DNA of 64,000 bases from Massilia timonae CCUG 45783. Lineage in GTDB: Bacteria; Pseudomonadota; Gammaproteobacteria; Burkholderiales; Burkholderiaceae_D. Positions within the stretch are counted from its first letter, which is position 1; every line of letters starts with the position of its first letter. Below the pieces are notes generated by a model. The model was given only the letters and a program-made list of their open reading frames with translations. It did no database searches and was not told the DNA's origin. Below, piece by piece: positions 28,011 through 35,470 of the stretch. The stretch covers positions 1,199,922 through 1,263,921 of the forward strand of contig NZ_JH992922.1 in assembly GCF_000315425.1 (NCBI RefSeq). Reading direction: 5' to 3'. Both the position numbers and the translations under genes were made by a program.

Positions 28011-29426
28011 TCACGCCAGCAAACGGTCGAGCACATTGCGCGTGATGCGTTCGACGCGGCGGTCGCGCGGCCCGTCGATGACTTGCGCCCAGTCGGTGGT
28101 TCCGGCCGAGAACACGGTGCCGCCGCGCTGGTAGATGCCCAGCGTGGCGGCGTGGATGCCTTCGCGGGCGGCGTGCCGCTCGCGCGAAGGAAGATCTTGC
28201 CAGTGGCGGTCGAGGTGGCAGGCCGCCAGCACCTGGTAGCCGTGCGGCGTGCCGGCGCGGTCGCACCAGGCGGACAGGGTCGCCTTGCCGCTGTCGTGGT
28301 CGAAGGCGGCGAGCGGGGCGCCGTCGCAGGCATGGCCGGCCAGGGGCGGCCAGGTGTCGTGGCCGAAGCGCTCGCCCTGCGCCAGGCCGGTGCCGGCGAA
28401 TATCCAGTGGCTGGCATCCTGGACCCGGAACCCGCCGCTGTGGCGCGGGCCGTCGCGCCAGCCGCCGCCGTGGCGGTAGCTGGCGCCGCTCAGGCTGTCT
28501 TCTGGACGGGCCGCGCCGCCCGGCCGCCACCAGTGGTCGGGCGCATCCTGCGGCCCGTCCTGCCGGCACACCAGGGCCGTGCCGCCGTCGACCAGGTGGA
28601 CGCGCCACCAGCACAGCTTGGCGCCGAAGAAGGCGACGTTGCCGCCGCCTTCGACGAAGGCTTCGACGGCGTCGCGGCGCGCCTCGGTCCAGTATTCGTC
28701 GTGGCCCGCGCCGACCAGCAGCCGGTAGCGGCCGAGCAGGGCGGGATCGGCATGGATGTCGAGATCGGTGCAATAGTCGACCGCGTAGCCGCTGCGCTCG
28801 AGCCAGCGCACGAAGCGGGCGTCCCAGTGGGCGAACGTCTGGCGCGGCGAGCGGCAGTCGTAATGGTCGGGGGCGCCCCAGACCGGCCCGCCGATGCCGC
28901 CGCCCGGCCTGCGCAGCGAGACCCGCGCCCCAGGCGGCGTTGCGGCGCGCTGCGCTGCCTGGTAGTCACCGCCGCCACCGCCGCTGCGGTTGTAGGCGTG
29001 GTAGGTGGCCAGCGGCAGCTTGTACAACAGGCGGCGCGCAGGGCGGCGGCCGGCGTCGGCGCCGCTCGGGACATGCACGGAGGGCGGGGCCGCGGCGTCG
29101 GGTTCGGCCCGCACCACGAACAGGGCCGCGCCGGCATCCTGGTCGAGCCGCGGCGGGCGCGGACCGGCGTCTTCGAGCTGGGCCAGGTAGACGCCGGAGC
29201 GCAGCGACGGATCCAGCGCCAGCGAGTAGTCGGGCCAGTGCCAGTCGTCGGCCGGATCGGCATCGAGGGCATGCTTGCCGGGCAACCAGTCGCTGCGCAT
29301 GACGGGCTCGAAACCATCGCCCCAGCGGTACAGTGCGGCGCGAAAGCGCGGCCGGTCGGTCGACACGTGCAGCTGCAGGCGTTCGCCGGGCCAGATGCTG
29401 GCATGGCGTGGGTAGCCGCGGATCAT
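28011..29426 (-). CDS. N,N-dimethylformamidase beta-subunit-like protein
   Basis: Predicted 471-residue protein resembling the large-subunit C-terminal domain of N,N-dimethylformamidase, a glutamine-amidotransferase-like fold. Recognisable blocks are RRLLYKLPLATYHAYNRSGGGG near residues 131-152, FVRWLERSGYAVDYCTDLDIHADP near 208-231, and LLVGAGHDEYWTEARRDAVEAFVEGGGNVAFFGAKLCWWRV near 236-276. The C-terminal GGTVFSAGTTDWAQVIDG is also typical. The N-terminus (GYPRHASIWPGERLQLHVST) looks like a carbohydrate/beta-sandwich module. The ATG overlaps the carbamoyltransferase stop by 4 bases. True amidase activity on formamides is not implied; the context points to a cell-surface or secondary-metabolite pathway. 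Confidence 0.78.
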   Translation of the reverse strand: MIRGYPRHASIWPGERLQLHVSTDRPRFRAALYRWGDGFEPVMRSDWLPGKHALDADPADDWHWPDYSLALDPSLRSGVYLAQLEDAGPRPPRLDQDAGAALFVVRAEPDAAAPPSVHVPSGADAGRRPARRLLYKLPLATYHAYNRSGGGGGDYQAAQRAATPPGARVSLRRPGGGIGGPVWGAPDHYDCRSPRQTFAHWDARFVRWLERSGYAVDYCTDLDIHADPALLGRYRLLVGAGHDEYWTEARRDAVEAFVEGGGNVAFFGAKLCWWRVHLVDGGTALVCRQDGPQDAPDHWWRPGGAARPEDSLSGASYRHGGGWRDGPRHSGGFRVQDASHWIFAGTGLAQGERFGHDTWPPLAGHACDGAPLAAFDHDSGKATLSAWCDRAGTPHGYQVLAACHLDRHWQDLPSRERHAAREGIHAATLGIYQRGGTVFSAGTTDWAQVIDGPRDRRVERITRNVLDRLLA

Positions 29427-31081
29427 GCCGGCAACCCTGGTTCGTGGCGCTTCATGACGAGGTAGGGCGGCATGGCCAGGCCGTGCAGCGGCAGGCGCCG
29501 GAAAGTGGCGACGGCCTCTTGCGGCGTTTCGACCAGCGGCTCGTGCCTGCCGCACAAGGAGGTGCCCAGCAGCACCGGCACCCCGGTGCGCACTTCGAAG
29601 CCGGCCAGCAGGGCGCGCAGCACCGGATCGTCGCTGGGACCGACCGTCTGCAGGCGCGCGCTGCCGTCGACGTGGGTGACCGCCGCCAGCAGCGGCATCA
29701 CGCTGCTGCGCACCGGGACCGCGAACTGCATGAAGGGCGATGGCGCCTGCAGGTCGAAATACTGGGACGCGCGCTCTTCGGCCACCATCGGGGAGAAGGG
29801 GCGGAACCATTCGCGCTCCTTGACGCGGGCGTTGATCCAGTCGCGCATGCGCTCGCGGCGCGGATCGGCCAGGATGCTGCGGTGGCCCAGCCCGCGCGGG
29901 CCGAATTCGCTGCGGCCCTGGTACAGGCCGACGACCCGGCCCGAGCACAGCAGGTCGAGCATGCGCGCGCACAGGGCGTCGCGCCCGCGCGGATGCTCGA
30001 CGATCAGGTCGCTCGCGCCATCGAGCGCCGCCTCGATGTCGGCCAGCTGGGGCGCCGGACCGAGATAGTCGTGGGTCCAGCGGAAGTCGGCGCTGCGGCC
30101 GGCCAGCTCGAGCAGGCCGTAGATGGCGCAGCCGAGGGCAGCGCCGGCCGCGCCCGGCGCCGGCGGCACGAACACGCGCCGGAACGGGCCCTCGCGCAGC
30201 AGGCGCGCATTGGCCGCGCCATTGAGGGCGGCGCCGCCGGTGAGGCACAGGTCGTCCAGGCCGGTGCGCCCGTGCAGCCAGCGGGCCAGCGCCAGCAGCG
30301 CTTCTTCGAAAGCGCGCTGGCCGGCCGCCGCCAGGTTGGCGCAGTCGGTGAAGCTGGCCTTGGGCGAGCCGAAGCGGAAACGCTCGGCTTCTTCGAGCAG
30401 CACCGGCCAGGCAGGCGGGATGGCGACCTGCATGCCGTCGACCTCGAGTGGCGGCAGGCCGAGCGCGTGCGGATCGCCGTAGGGCGCCAGGTCGGTCACC
30501 TTGCCCTCGTGGCCCTGGCCTGGGAACAGCGCCTGGGTGAGCCTGGCGTAGAACATGCCGAGCCCGGCGGGGTGCTGGTCGCCATCCTCCCTCAGTTGCT
30601 GGCCGATGCGGGCGATGCGTTCGCGGTCGACGCGATGGCAGGAGGCGACTTCGCGCCGCCCGTCGGCCCCCACGCTGCCCCGGCCGCCCACGACCATCAC
30701 CGCGGCCTCGCGGAAGGGAGACGGGTGGAAGGCGCCCACCACGTGCGCCAGGTGCTGCGGGATGCGCGCGCGGCGCGCGCCGCGGGCGAAGACGAGGGCA
30801 TGGTCGCCATCGCCGCCGGCCGCCTCGGCGGCCACTGCGTTTGCCACCCCGCCGGCTCCCGCGCCGGATGCATGGCATTCGACCAGTACGTCGAGCGGTC
30901 GTTCGAGCCCGGACAGGTGGGGCAGGTAGAAGGTCTCGATGTCGCCCGGCTCTCCCGGGTGGTGCTGGTGGCGGGTGAGGCGCGCTTTCTGGATTGCCCA
31001 TTGCACGTGTGAACCGTGCATGAGGCAGACGCTCGCATGCCGGTCGCGGTTTATACCGAGCACAACGGGGGTATCGTCCAT
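29423..31081 (-). CDS. Carbamoyltransferase, NodU/CmcH family
   Basis: Carbamoyl-transfer enzyme of 552 residues in the NodU/CmcH/HypF-like family, which O-carbamoylates sugars or secondary metabolites from carbamoyl phosphate. It starts VVLGINRDRHASVCLMHG. An N-terminal ASKHA-type domain contains HLAHVVGAFHPSPFREAAVMVVGGRGS (metal- and nucleotide-binding His residues) and DDLCLTGGAALNGAANARLL. The C-terminal YrdC-like region holds GLYQGRSEFGPRGLGHRSILADPR and EREWFRPFSPMV. The start at 31081 follows AGGAGA. First gene of a three-gene cluster with the dimethylformamidase-like and GT9 genes. The substrate is unknown. Confidence 0.9.
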   Translation of the reverse strand: MDDTPVVLGINRDRHASVCLMHGSHVQWAIQKARLTRHQHHPGEPGDIETFYLPHLSGLERPLDVLVECHASGAGAGGVANAVAAEAAGGDGDHALVFARGARRARIPQHLAHVVGAFHPSPFREAAVMVVGGRGSVGADGRREVASCHRVDRERIARIGQQLREDGDQHPAGLGMFYARLTQALFPGQGHEGKVTDLAPYGDPHALGLPPLEVDGMQVAIPPAWPVLLEEAERFRFGSPKASFTDCANLAAAGQRAFEEALLALARWLHGRTGLDDLCLTGGAALNGAANARLLREGPFRRVFVPPAPGAAGAALGCAIYGLLELAGRSADFRWTHDYLGPAPQLADIEAALDGASDLIVEHPRGRDALCARMLDLLCSGRVVGLYQGRSEFGPRGLGHRSILADPRRERMRDWINARVKEREWFRPFSPMVAEERASQYFDLQAPSPFMQFAVPVRSSVMPLLAAVTHVDGSARLQTVGPSDDPVLRALLAGFEVRTGVPVLLGTSLCGRHEPLVETPQEAVATFRRLPLHGLAMPPYLVMKRHEPGLPA

Positions 31082-31175
31082 CGTCTTCTCCTGGTTAGCG
31101 CAGCGGCAGATCAGTGGGTCGAACACCGGGAACGACAGCCGGTGTATGCCGGATTGAAAGCAGCGGGCAGCGTGC

Positions 31176-31203
31176 GGTAGTCAGCCATTGGTAGTCAGCC
31201 ATT
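31176..31203. repeat. 14-base perfect tandem direct repeat
   Basis: GGTAGTCAGCCATT occurs twice back to back (31176-31189 and 31190-31203) in the 266-base gap between the divergent carbamoyltransferase and nudC genes. Function unknown; a slippage duplication is the simplest explanation. Nothing else distinctive was seen in this gap. Confidence 0.8.
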
Positions 31204-31347
31204 CTTTGAGCGCGACCGTTCAGGATTAGTTCGCGGCCATGCGGCGAATTCGGCCGGCGGCGCCGGGTCGCCCGCGCCGGGCCGGCGCCGGTACGCTCAC
31301 CGGAAAGGCGGTATCATCGATGGATCCTGGCCACCATTTTCCCGACC

Positions 31348-32169
31348 ATGCTCCAGACGCCCGCCTCCTTCACGCCGCTGTTCGCGCCGCATCCCGACCC
31401 GGAACCCTTGAACTTCCTGTTCCACAAGGGACAGCTCCTGGTGCGCGAAGACGGGCCGGCATTGCCGGACGCGGCGGCGCTGGAGCGCATGGGCGTGGCG
31501 CGCGACACGCTACAGCCGCTGGGCTTGCTGGACGGACGGTATTGCCAGGCCGGCTGGTTCGACCTGGAACCGGCGCTGCCGCCGGGCCATGCCTGGCGCG
31601 GCCTGCGTGCGCTGTTCGGGGTGATCGACGAGGCGCTGGTGGGCGTCGCGGGAAGGGCGGCGCAAGTGGCCGAGTGGGCGCGCACCCACCGCTTCTGCGG
31701 CGTGTGCGGCAGCGGCACCGTGCTGGCCGTCGGCGAGCGTTGCTTCAAGTGCGTCAATTGCGGCCACATGGCCTATCCGCGCATCTCGCCGGCCATGATG
31801 GTGCTGATCCGCAAGGGCGACTCGGTGCTGCTGGCCAAGCACCTGCAGCATGCGACGCAGCGCTTCGTGCCGCTGGCCGGCTTCCTGGAAGCGGGCGAGT
31901 CGATCGAGGAAGCGATCCACCGCGAGGTGTTCGAAGAGGTGGGCCTGCGCGTGCACAATCTGCGCTACTTCTCCAGCCAGTCGTGGCCGTTCCCGCACTC
32001 GCTGATGCTGGCCTTCACGGCCGACTACCTCGAGGGCGAGATCCGGGTCGACACCAGCGAGATCGCAGAGGCGCGCTGGTTCGGCCCGGACGACGAATGG
32101 CCGGAGCGGGTGCCGCAGATGTCGATCTCGAGCGTCCTGGTGGACGCCCACCGCCCGCCCGGCCGTTAG
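31348..32169 (+). CDS. nudC: NAD(+) diphosphatase / NADH pyrophosphatase
   Basis: Nudix hydrolase of 273 residues that splits NAD(H) to NMN(H) and AMP and can remove NAD caps from RNA. It has the NudC zinc ribbon (CGVCGSG then CFKCVNCGH, near residues 116-149) directly followed by YPRISPAMMVLI. The Nudix box GFLEAGESIEEAIHREVFEEVGL lies near residues 177-199, and the NudC array SQSWPFPHSLMLAFTADY comes after it. Length fits. Convergent with the membrane-protein gene downstream (16-base gap). Confidence 0.95.
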   Translation: MLQTPASFTPLFAPHPDPEPLNFLFHKGQLLVREDGPALPDAAALERMGVARDTLQPLGLLDGRYCQAGWFDLEPALPPGHAWRGLRALFGVIDEALVGVAGRAAQVAEWARTHRFCGVCGSGTVLAVGERCFKCVNCGHMAYPRISPAMMVLIRKGDSVLLAKHLQHATQRFVPLAGFLEAGESIEEAIHREVFEEVGLRVHNLRYFSSQSWPFPHSLMLAFTADYLEGEIRVDTSEIAEARWFGPDDEWPERVPQMSISSVLVDAHRPPGR

Positions 32170-32185
32170 GACGCGGGCGGCTCGC

Positions 32186-33097
32186 TCAGGGCCGGGCCGG
32201 CGCCACCACCACGGTCACGCCATCCGGCGCGCTGGCGGCGGTTGGCGCCAACGCGGGCGCCATGGCTTGTTCGACATTGAGCGGGGCCGGCTTGGCGCCG
32301 GTGCTGCGCAGGTTGATCGCGCGCTGCAGGATGTCGAACCAGAACGGCGCGCCGAACAGGGTGGTGCTGGCGGTCACCAGCCAGCCCGAGGCCTGCAGCG
32401 CGAAATCGGCATCGAGCAGCGGCGGAAAGGCTTGCCAGCCGATCGGCAGCACCCACAGCTGGGCCATCACGTCGGCGTCCAGCCCGTCGGGCACGGAGGT
32501 GATGTGGGCCGCCATGGCGGGATGCTGCCACAGGGTCTGGAACAGGTGGATGCTGTCGATGTTGAACAGGATCGTCAGCAGCAGCGAGACCAGGAACGAG
32601 ATCAGGAGCTGGCGCCGCTTGTAGACGCCGGACAGGCGTTCCATGGCGGTTTCGAACCAGCCGGCAAGGGCCGCCTGGAAGCGCTGCAGGTCGCCGCCCG
32701 CCTGCTGGTACAGGGTCTGCAGGGTGCGCCGCAACTGGGGATCGGGAACGGCGGCGATGTCGGCCTCGAGCGAGCCCTGGCCCCCGCGGATGGCGTCGAT
32801 CAGCGCGATCGCGAAGTTTGCCGGTTCGATGTAGGATGGGCGCAGCCTGGCGGGCAGGCGTGCGCCGGGATCGAGCGCACCGGCGTGCGGGTTGACCAGC
32901 GGATGCGCGTACAGCGCCCGCGCCGTGGCGTCGAAGCGGGGATCGTTCAGCATGCGCTTGATGGCATCCTGCAGCATGCCGGCGCGCAGGCGGAAGCTTG
33001 CTGCCAGCGCTTCCTGCAAGGTGGTGACGACCAGCGCCAGGGTGCCGTAGCAAAATGCCAGGCCGATGGCGACTTCCAGAACCGTGCTGCCGAACAT
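32186..33097 (-). CDS. Membrane protein of unknown function
   Basis: Unrecognised protein of 303 residues. There is one N-terminal hydrophobic segment (VLEVAIGLAFCYGTLALVVTTL, residues 5-26) and a second pair near residues 160-180 (QLLISFLVSLLLTILFNIDSI). The stretch between is soluble and helical, including RLRAGMLQDAIKRMLNDPRFDATARALYAHPLV. The C-terminal part contains a GAPFWFDILQRAINLRSTGAKP segment. Similar FWFDxLxRxxNLR endings occur in uncharacterised bacterial membrane proteins (recollection, not checked). The start at 33097 has GGGAGA upstream. Transcribed alone, divergent from folE. Confidence 0.7.
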   Translation of the reverse strand: MFGSTVLEVAIGLAFCYGTLALVVTTLQEALAASFRLRAGMLQDAIKRMLNDPRFDATARALYAHPLVNPHAGALDPGARLPARLRPSYIEPANFAIALIDAIRGGQGSLEADIAAVPDPQLRRTLQTLYQQAGGDLQRFQAALAGWFETAMERLSGVYKRRQLLISFLVSLLLTILFNIDSIHLFQTLWQHPAMAAHITSVPDGLDADVMAQLWVLPIGWQAFPPLLDADFALQASGWLVTASTTLFGAPFWFDILQRAINLRSTGAKPAPLNVEQAMAPALAPTAASAPDGVTVVVAPARP

Positions 33098-33240
33098 AGC
33101 GCTCTCCCAGGCTGGAACCACACTCAACGCTAAGCGATCTGTGTCATATCGGATTTAATTTTCCTCAAGAATAGGGCGGCCGCCAGCCGGCTACGGTGCT
33201 TCCCTATATACTTGCGGCAATCGTTTTTTTAAGGTGCACC

Positions 33241-33807
33241 ATGTCTGACAAAGAAGCTTTCACAGAACACGACTGGCGTCGTCTCCTGACCAGCCTGGGC
33301 GAAAATCCGGAGCGTCCGGGCCTGGTCGAAACGCCGGCACGCGTCGCGAAAGCCTGGAAACACTGGACCTCGGGCTACAACCAGGATCCGGTGGAAGTGC
33401 TCAAGGCGTTCGAGGATGGCGCCGAGGAATACAATGAACTGATCGTGGTGCGCGGCATTCCGGTCTACAGCCACTGCGAACACCACCTGGCGCCGTTCTT
33501 CGGCAAGGCCACCGTCGGCTACCTGCCGAACGGAAAGATCGTGGGCCTGTCGAAGCTGACCCGACTGGTCGACATCTTCTCCAAGCGGCTGCAGGTGCAG
33601 GAACGCATGACGATGCAGATCGCCAATGCGCTGATGGAAGTGCTGGAACCGAAGGCCGTCGGCGTCGTCGTCAAGTGCCGCCATATGTGCATGGAAAGCC
33701 GCGGCATCCGCGCCATCGGCGAAGAAACCATCACCTCGACGCTGCTGGGCGAGCTGCAACCGAACCTGGCGCTGCGCACCGAGTTCCTCGCGCTGGCGCG
33801 CGACTGA
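33241..33807 (+). CDS. folE: GTP cyclohydrolase I
   Basis: First enzyme of tetrahydrofolate/pterin synthesis, converting GTP to dihydroneopterin triphosphate; 188 residues, cytoplasmic. Zinc and catalytic residues are visible in VYSHCEHHLAPFFGK (Cys and His) and in KCRHMCMESRGI. The substrate loop LSKLTRLVDIFSKRLQVQERMT is intact. The N-terminus is shorter than in E. coli FolE, as in many type I enzymes. The start at 33241 is at the end of a short AT-rich leader with AAGGTG nearby. The orphan IS5 frame follows after 80 bases. Confidence 0.96.
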   Translation: MSDKEAFTEHDWRRLLTSLGENPERPGLVETPARVAKAWKHWTSGYNQDPVEVLKAFEDGAEEYNELIVVRGIPVYSHCEHHLAPFFGKATVGYLPNGKIVGLSKLTRLVDIFSKRLQVQERMTMQIANALMEVLEPKAVGVVVKCRHMCMESRGIRAIGEETITSTLLGELQPNLALRTEFLALARD

Positions 33808-33860
33808 GATCCCGCGAATAGGTTACGTTGTAAATACAACGGGAACCTGTTCCAGATCAG

Positions 33861-33884
33861 GACCTCCAAGTTGTTTTGGAGGTC
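33861..33884 (+). promoter_or_regulatory. Perfect hairpin burying the ribosome site of the downstream gene
   Basis: GACCTCCAA (33861-33869) pairs with TTGGAGGTC (33876-33884) around GTTGTT. The right arm contains the ideal ribosome site GGAGGT, which ends 4 bases before the ATG at 33888. In RNA this stem would hide the site. A dyad GTTGTA-AA-TACAAC lies just upstream at 33827-33840. Confidence 0.6.
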
Positions 33885-33887
33885 AAT

Positions 33888-34211
33888 ATGGATCGTCCAG
33901 CCTATCCCAGCGATATTCCTCGCGAGCAGTTCGAGGCGATACGGGCCATGCTCGAGGCGGCCCGGCGCAAGACGCGTCCGCGCAAGCATGATTTGTACGA
34001 TGTGTTCTGCGCCGTGCTGTACTTCCTGCACACCGGCACCACCTGGCGTGCGATGCCGGCCGGCTATCCGCCCTGGCGCACCGTGCACGAGTATTTCACC
34101 CAGTGGACCATGCAGCGCGAGAACGGTCAGTCGCTGCTCGAAAGCGTGCTGGAGAAAGCGGAGAGGCAGGCCGAACTCGCCCAGCTGCGCTCCTTGATGC
34201 ACAAACGCTAG
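33888..34211 (+). CDS. Orphan IS5-type transposase orfA (DUF4096 domain)
   Basis: Protein of 107 residues matching the N-terminal helix-turn-helix domain of IS5-family transposases (MDRPAYPSDIPREQFEAI, KHDLYDVFCAVLYFLHTGTTWRAMPAGYPPWRTVHEYFTQW). In IS5 elements this is orfA and is continued by a DDE-encoding orfB. Here no orfB or right inverted repeat follows: the next 120 bases lead straight into the PAP2 gene. So it is either an IS remnant or a small DNA-binding protein kept on its own. The reading frame is intact, with its own stop and ideal ribosome site. It cannot transpose alone. Confidence 0.8.
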   Translation: MDRPAYPSDIPREQFEAIRAMLEAARRKTRPRKHDLYDVFCAVLYFLHTGTTWRAMPAGYPPWRTVHEYFTQWTMQRENGQSLLESVLEKAERQAELAQLRSLMHKR

Positions 34212-34331
34212 GCGCCCCGCACGAGCTGTCACTTTTTTGTCACATTCTGTTGCACTTTGCCAAAGGTGCGCAGGAATGGATGGGCTAAGCTATGGAAAAA
34301 GTTATCAATTTTTCATCAATAGCCCCGCGCC

Positions 34332-34940
34332 ATGTTCGAGCACGTCAATCTGATCCTGTTTTCCGCCCTGAATGCCCATGCTGGCCTGACTGGCTGGCAA
34401 TTGTTGGGGGCTATGTTTGCAGCCGAATGGCTGATTTTCCTGGTGCCTTTTTCCCTGGTCTTGTTGTGGGCCAGTGGGACGGGTCCGCGGCGCGAGGTGG
34501 CGCTGCGCGCCTTCCTGGCGGCGGCCTGTGCGCTGACCCTGAACGCCATGATCGGCCACCTGTGGTACAGCCCGCGTCCCTTCGTGGCCGAGATCGGCCA
34601 TACCTTCCTGCTGCATGCCCCCGACAGCTCTTTCCCCAGCGACCACGCGACCAGCATCTTCTCGGTGGCGCTGGTGCTGGCCTTCAGCCGCGTGCCGCTG
34701 GCGCGCAGCCTGGGACTGGTGATGCTGCCGATCTCGCTGCTCGTGGCCTGGTCGCGCGTCTATCTCGGCGTGCATTGGCCGAAAGACATGATCGGGGCCT
34801 TGCTGGTGTCGGGCGGCTTTGCGCTGCTGGCCTATACGCCGCTGGCGCAGGCCGCCTGCGCACGGGCGCTGCCGGCGCTCGAACTGGTCTATCACCGGCT
34901 GCTGGCGCTGCCGATCGGACGCGGGTGGCTGCGGCCCTGA
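34332..34940 (+). CDS. PAP2-family phosphatase, probable undecaprenyl-diphosphatase
   Basis: Membrane phosphatase of 202 residues with five to six hydrophobic segments. All three PAP2 motifs are visible: the first reduced to GHLWYSPRPF (near residue 75), then DSSFPSDHATS (near 97) and SRVYLGVHWPKDM (near 140). This order and the size fit BcrC/YbjG-type undecaprenyl pyrophosphatases that recycle the lipid carrier for peptidoglycan and O-antigen synthesis. Other lipid phosphates are possible. The upstream 120 bases are AT-rich with TTGCAC/AAGCTATGG promoter-like bases. It ends exactly next to the convergent lipoprotein gene. Confidence 0.88.
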   Translation: MFEHVNLILFSALNAHAGLTGWQLLGAMFAAEWLIFLVPFSLVLLWASGTGPRREVALRAFLAAACALTLNAMIGHLWYSPRPFVAEIGHTFLLHAPDSSFPSDHATSIFSVALVLAFSRVPLARSLGLVMLPISLLVAWSRVYLGVHWPKDMIGALLVSGGFALLAYTPLAQAACARALPALELVYHRLLALPIGRGWLRP

Positions 34941-35372
34941 TTATTCTTCAGTCGACGCTTCCGGCTTTTCGAAGGTCAGCTTGTCGTCATCGCCGAGTTC
35001 GAAGATTCCCAGCGGCAGGCCGGTGACGGCGTCGGCATCCGGCGCTGCCAGCTCGGTGCAGCCCGTGGTGTCGATCTGCCAGGCCTGGTCATCGGCGCGC
35101 AGGGTATACACGTTGTTGCCGTTGCCGAACAACTCGACCTGCAAACCCGACAGCCATACCGACCCCAGCTCGAGCTGGCGCTGGCATTCCGGCAGGCGCG
35201 ACATGATCACGCGCAGCGTTCCTTCCTTGGCCCAAAAGGTTTCTTTCTCGACCCTGACCGTGATCGCGTGATCGGTGTTCGGATCGATGGAATAGGTGGC
35301 CGTCTCGATGAAGCAGCCGGTCAACAGCAGCGGAGCCAGGAGGATGAGGGGAAGGCGCATCGGCAGTGTCAT
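34941..35372 (-). CDS. Small lipoprotein of unknown function
   Basis: Predicted 143-residue lipoprotein. The N-terminus MTLPMRLPLILLAPLLLTGC has a lipobox LTGC with Cys20. The mature part (FIETATYSIDPNTDHAITVRVEKETFWAKEGTLRVIMSRLPEC) is beta-rich, with two later Cys candidates for a disulphide (PECQRQLEL and TTGCTEL) and an acidic C-terminus. No known family recognised. The stop codon abuts the convergent PAP2 stop (no gap). An alternative ATG at 35360 would shorten the signal by four residues. Confidence 0.75.
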   Translation of the reverse strand: MTLPMRLPLILLAPLLLTGCFIETATYSIDPNTDHAITVRVEKETFWAKEGTLRVIMSRLPECQRQLELGSVWLSGLQVELFGNGNNVYTLRADDQAWQIDTTGCTELAAPDADAVTGLPLGIFELGDDDKLTFEKPEASTEE

Positions 35373-35470
35373 TGTTCATTCATGCAACAGTGTGGTGTGC
35401 CGAGTATAGCAATAGCGATAAGGACGGCGCCAATTCAGGCGGACAGCATGGATTGTCGTTTTGCGCCATC

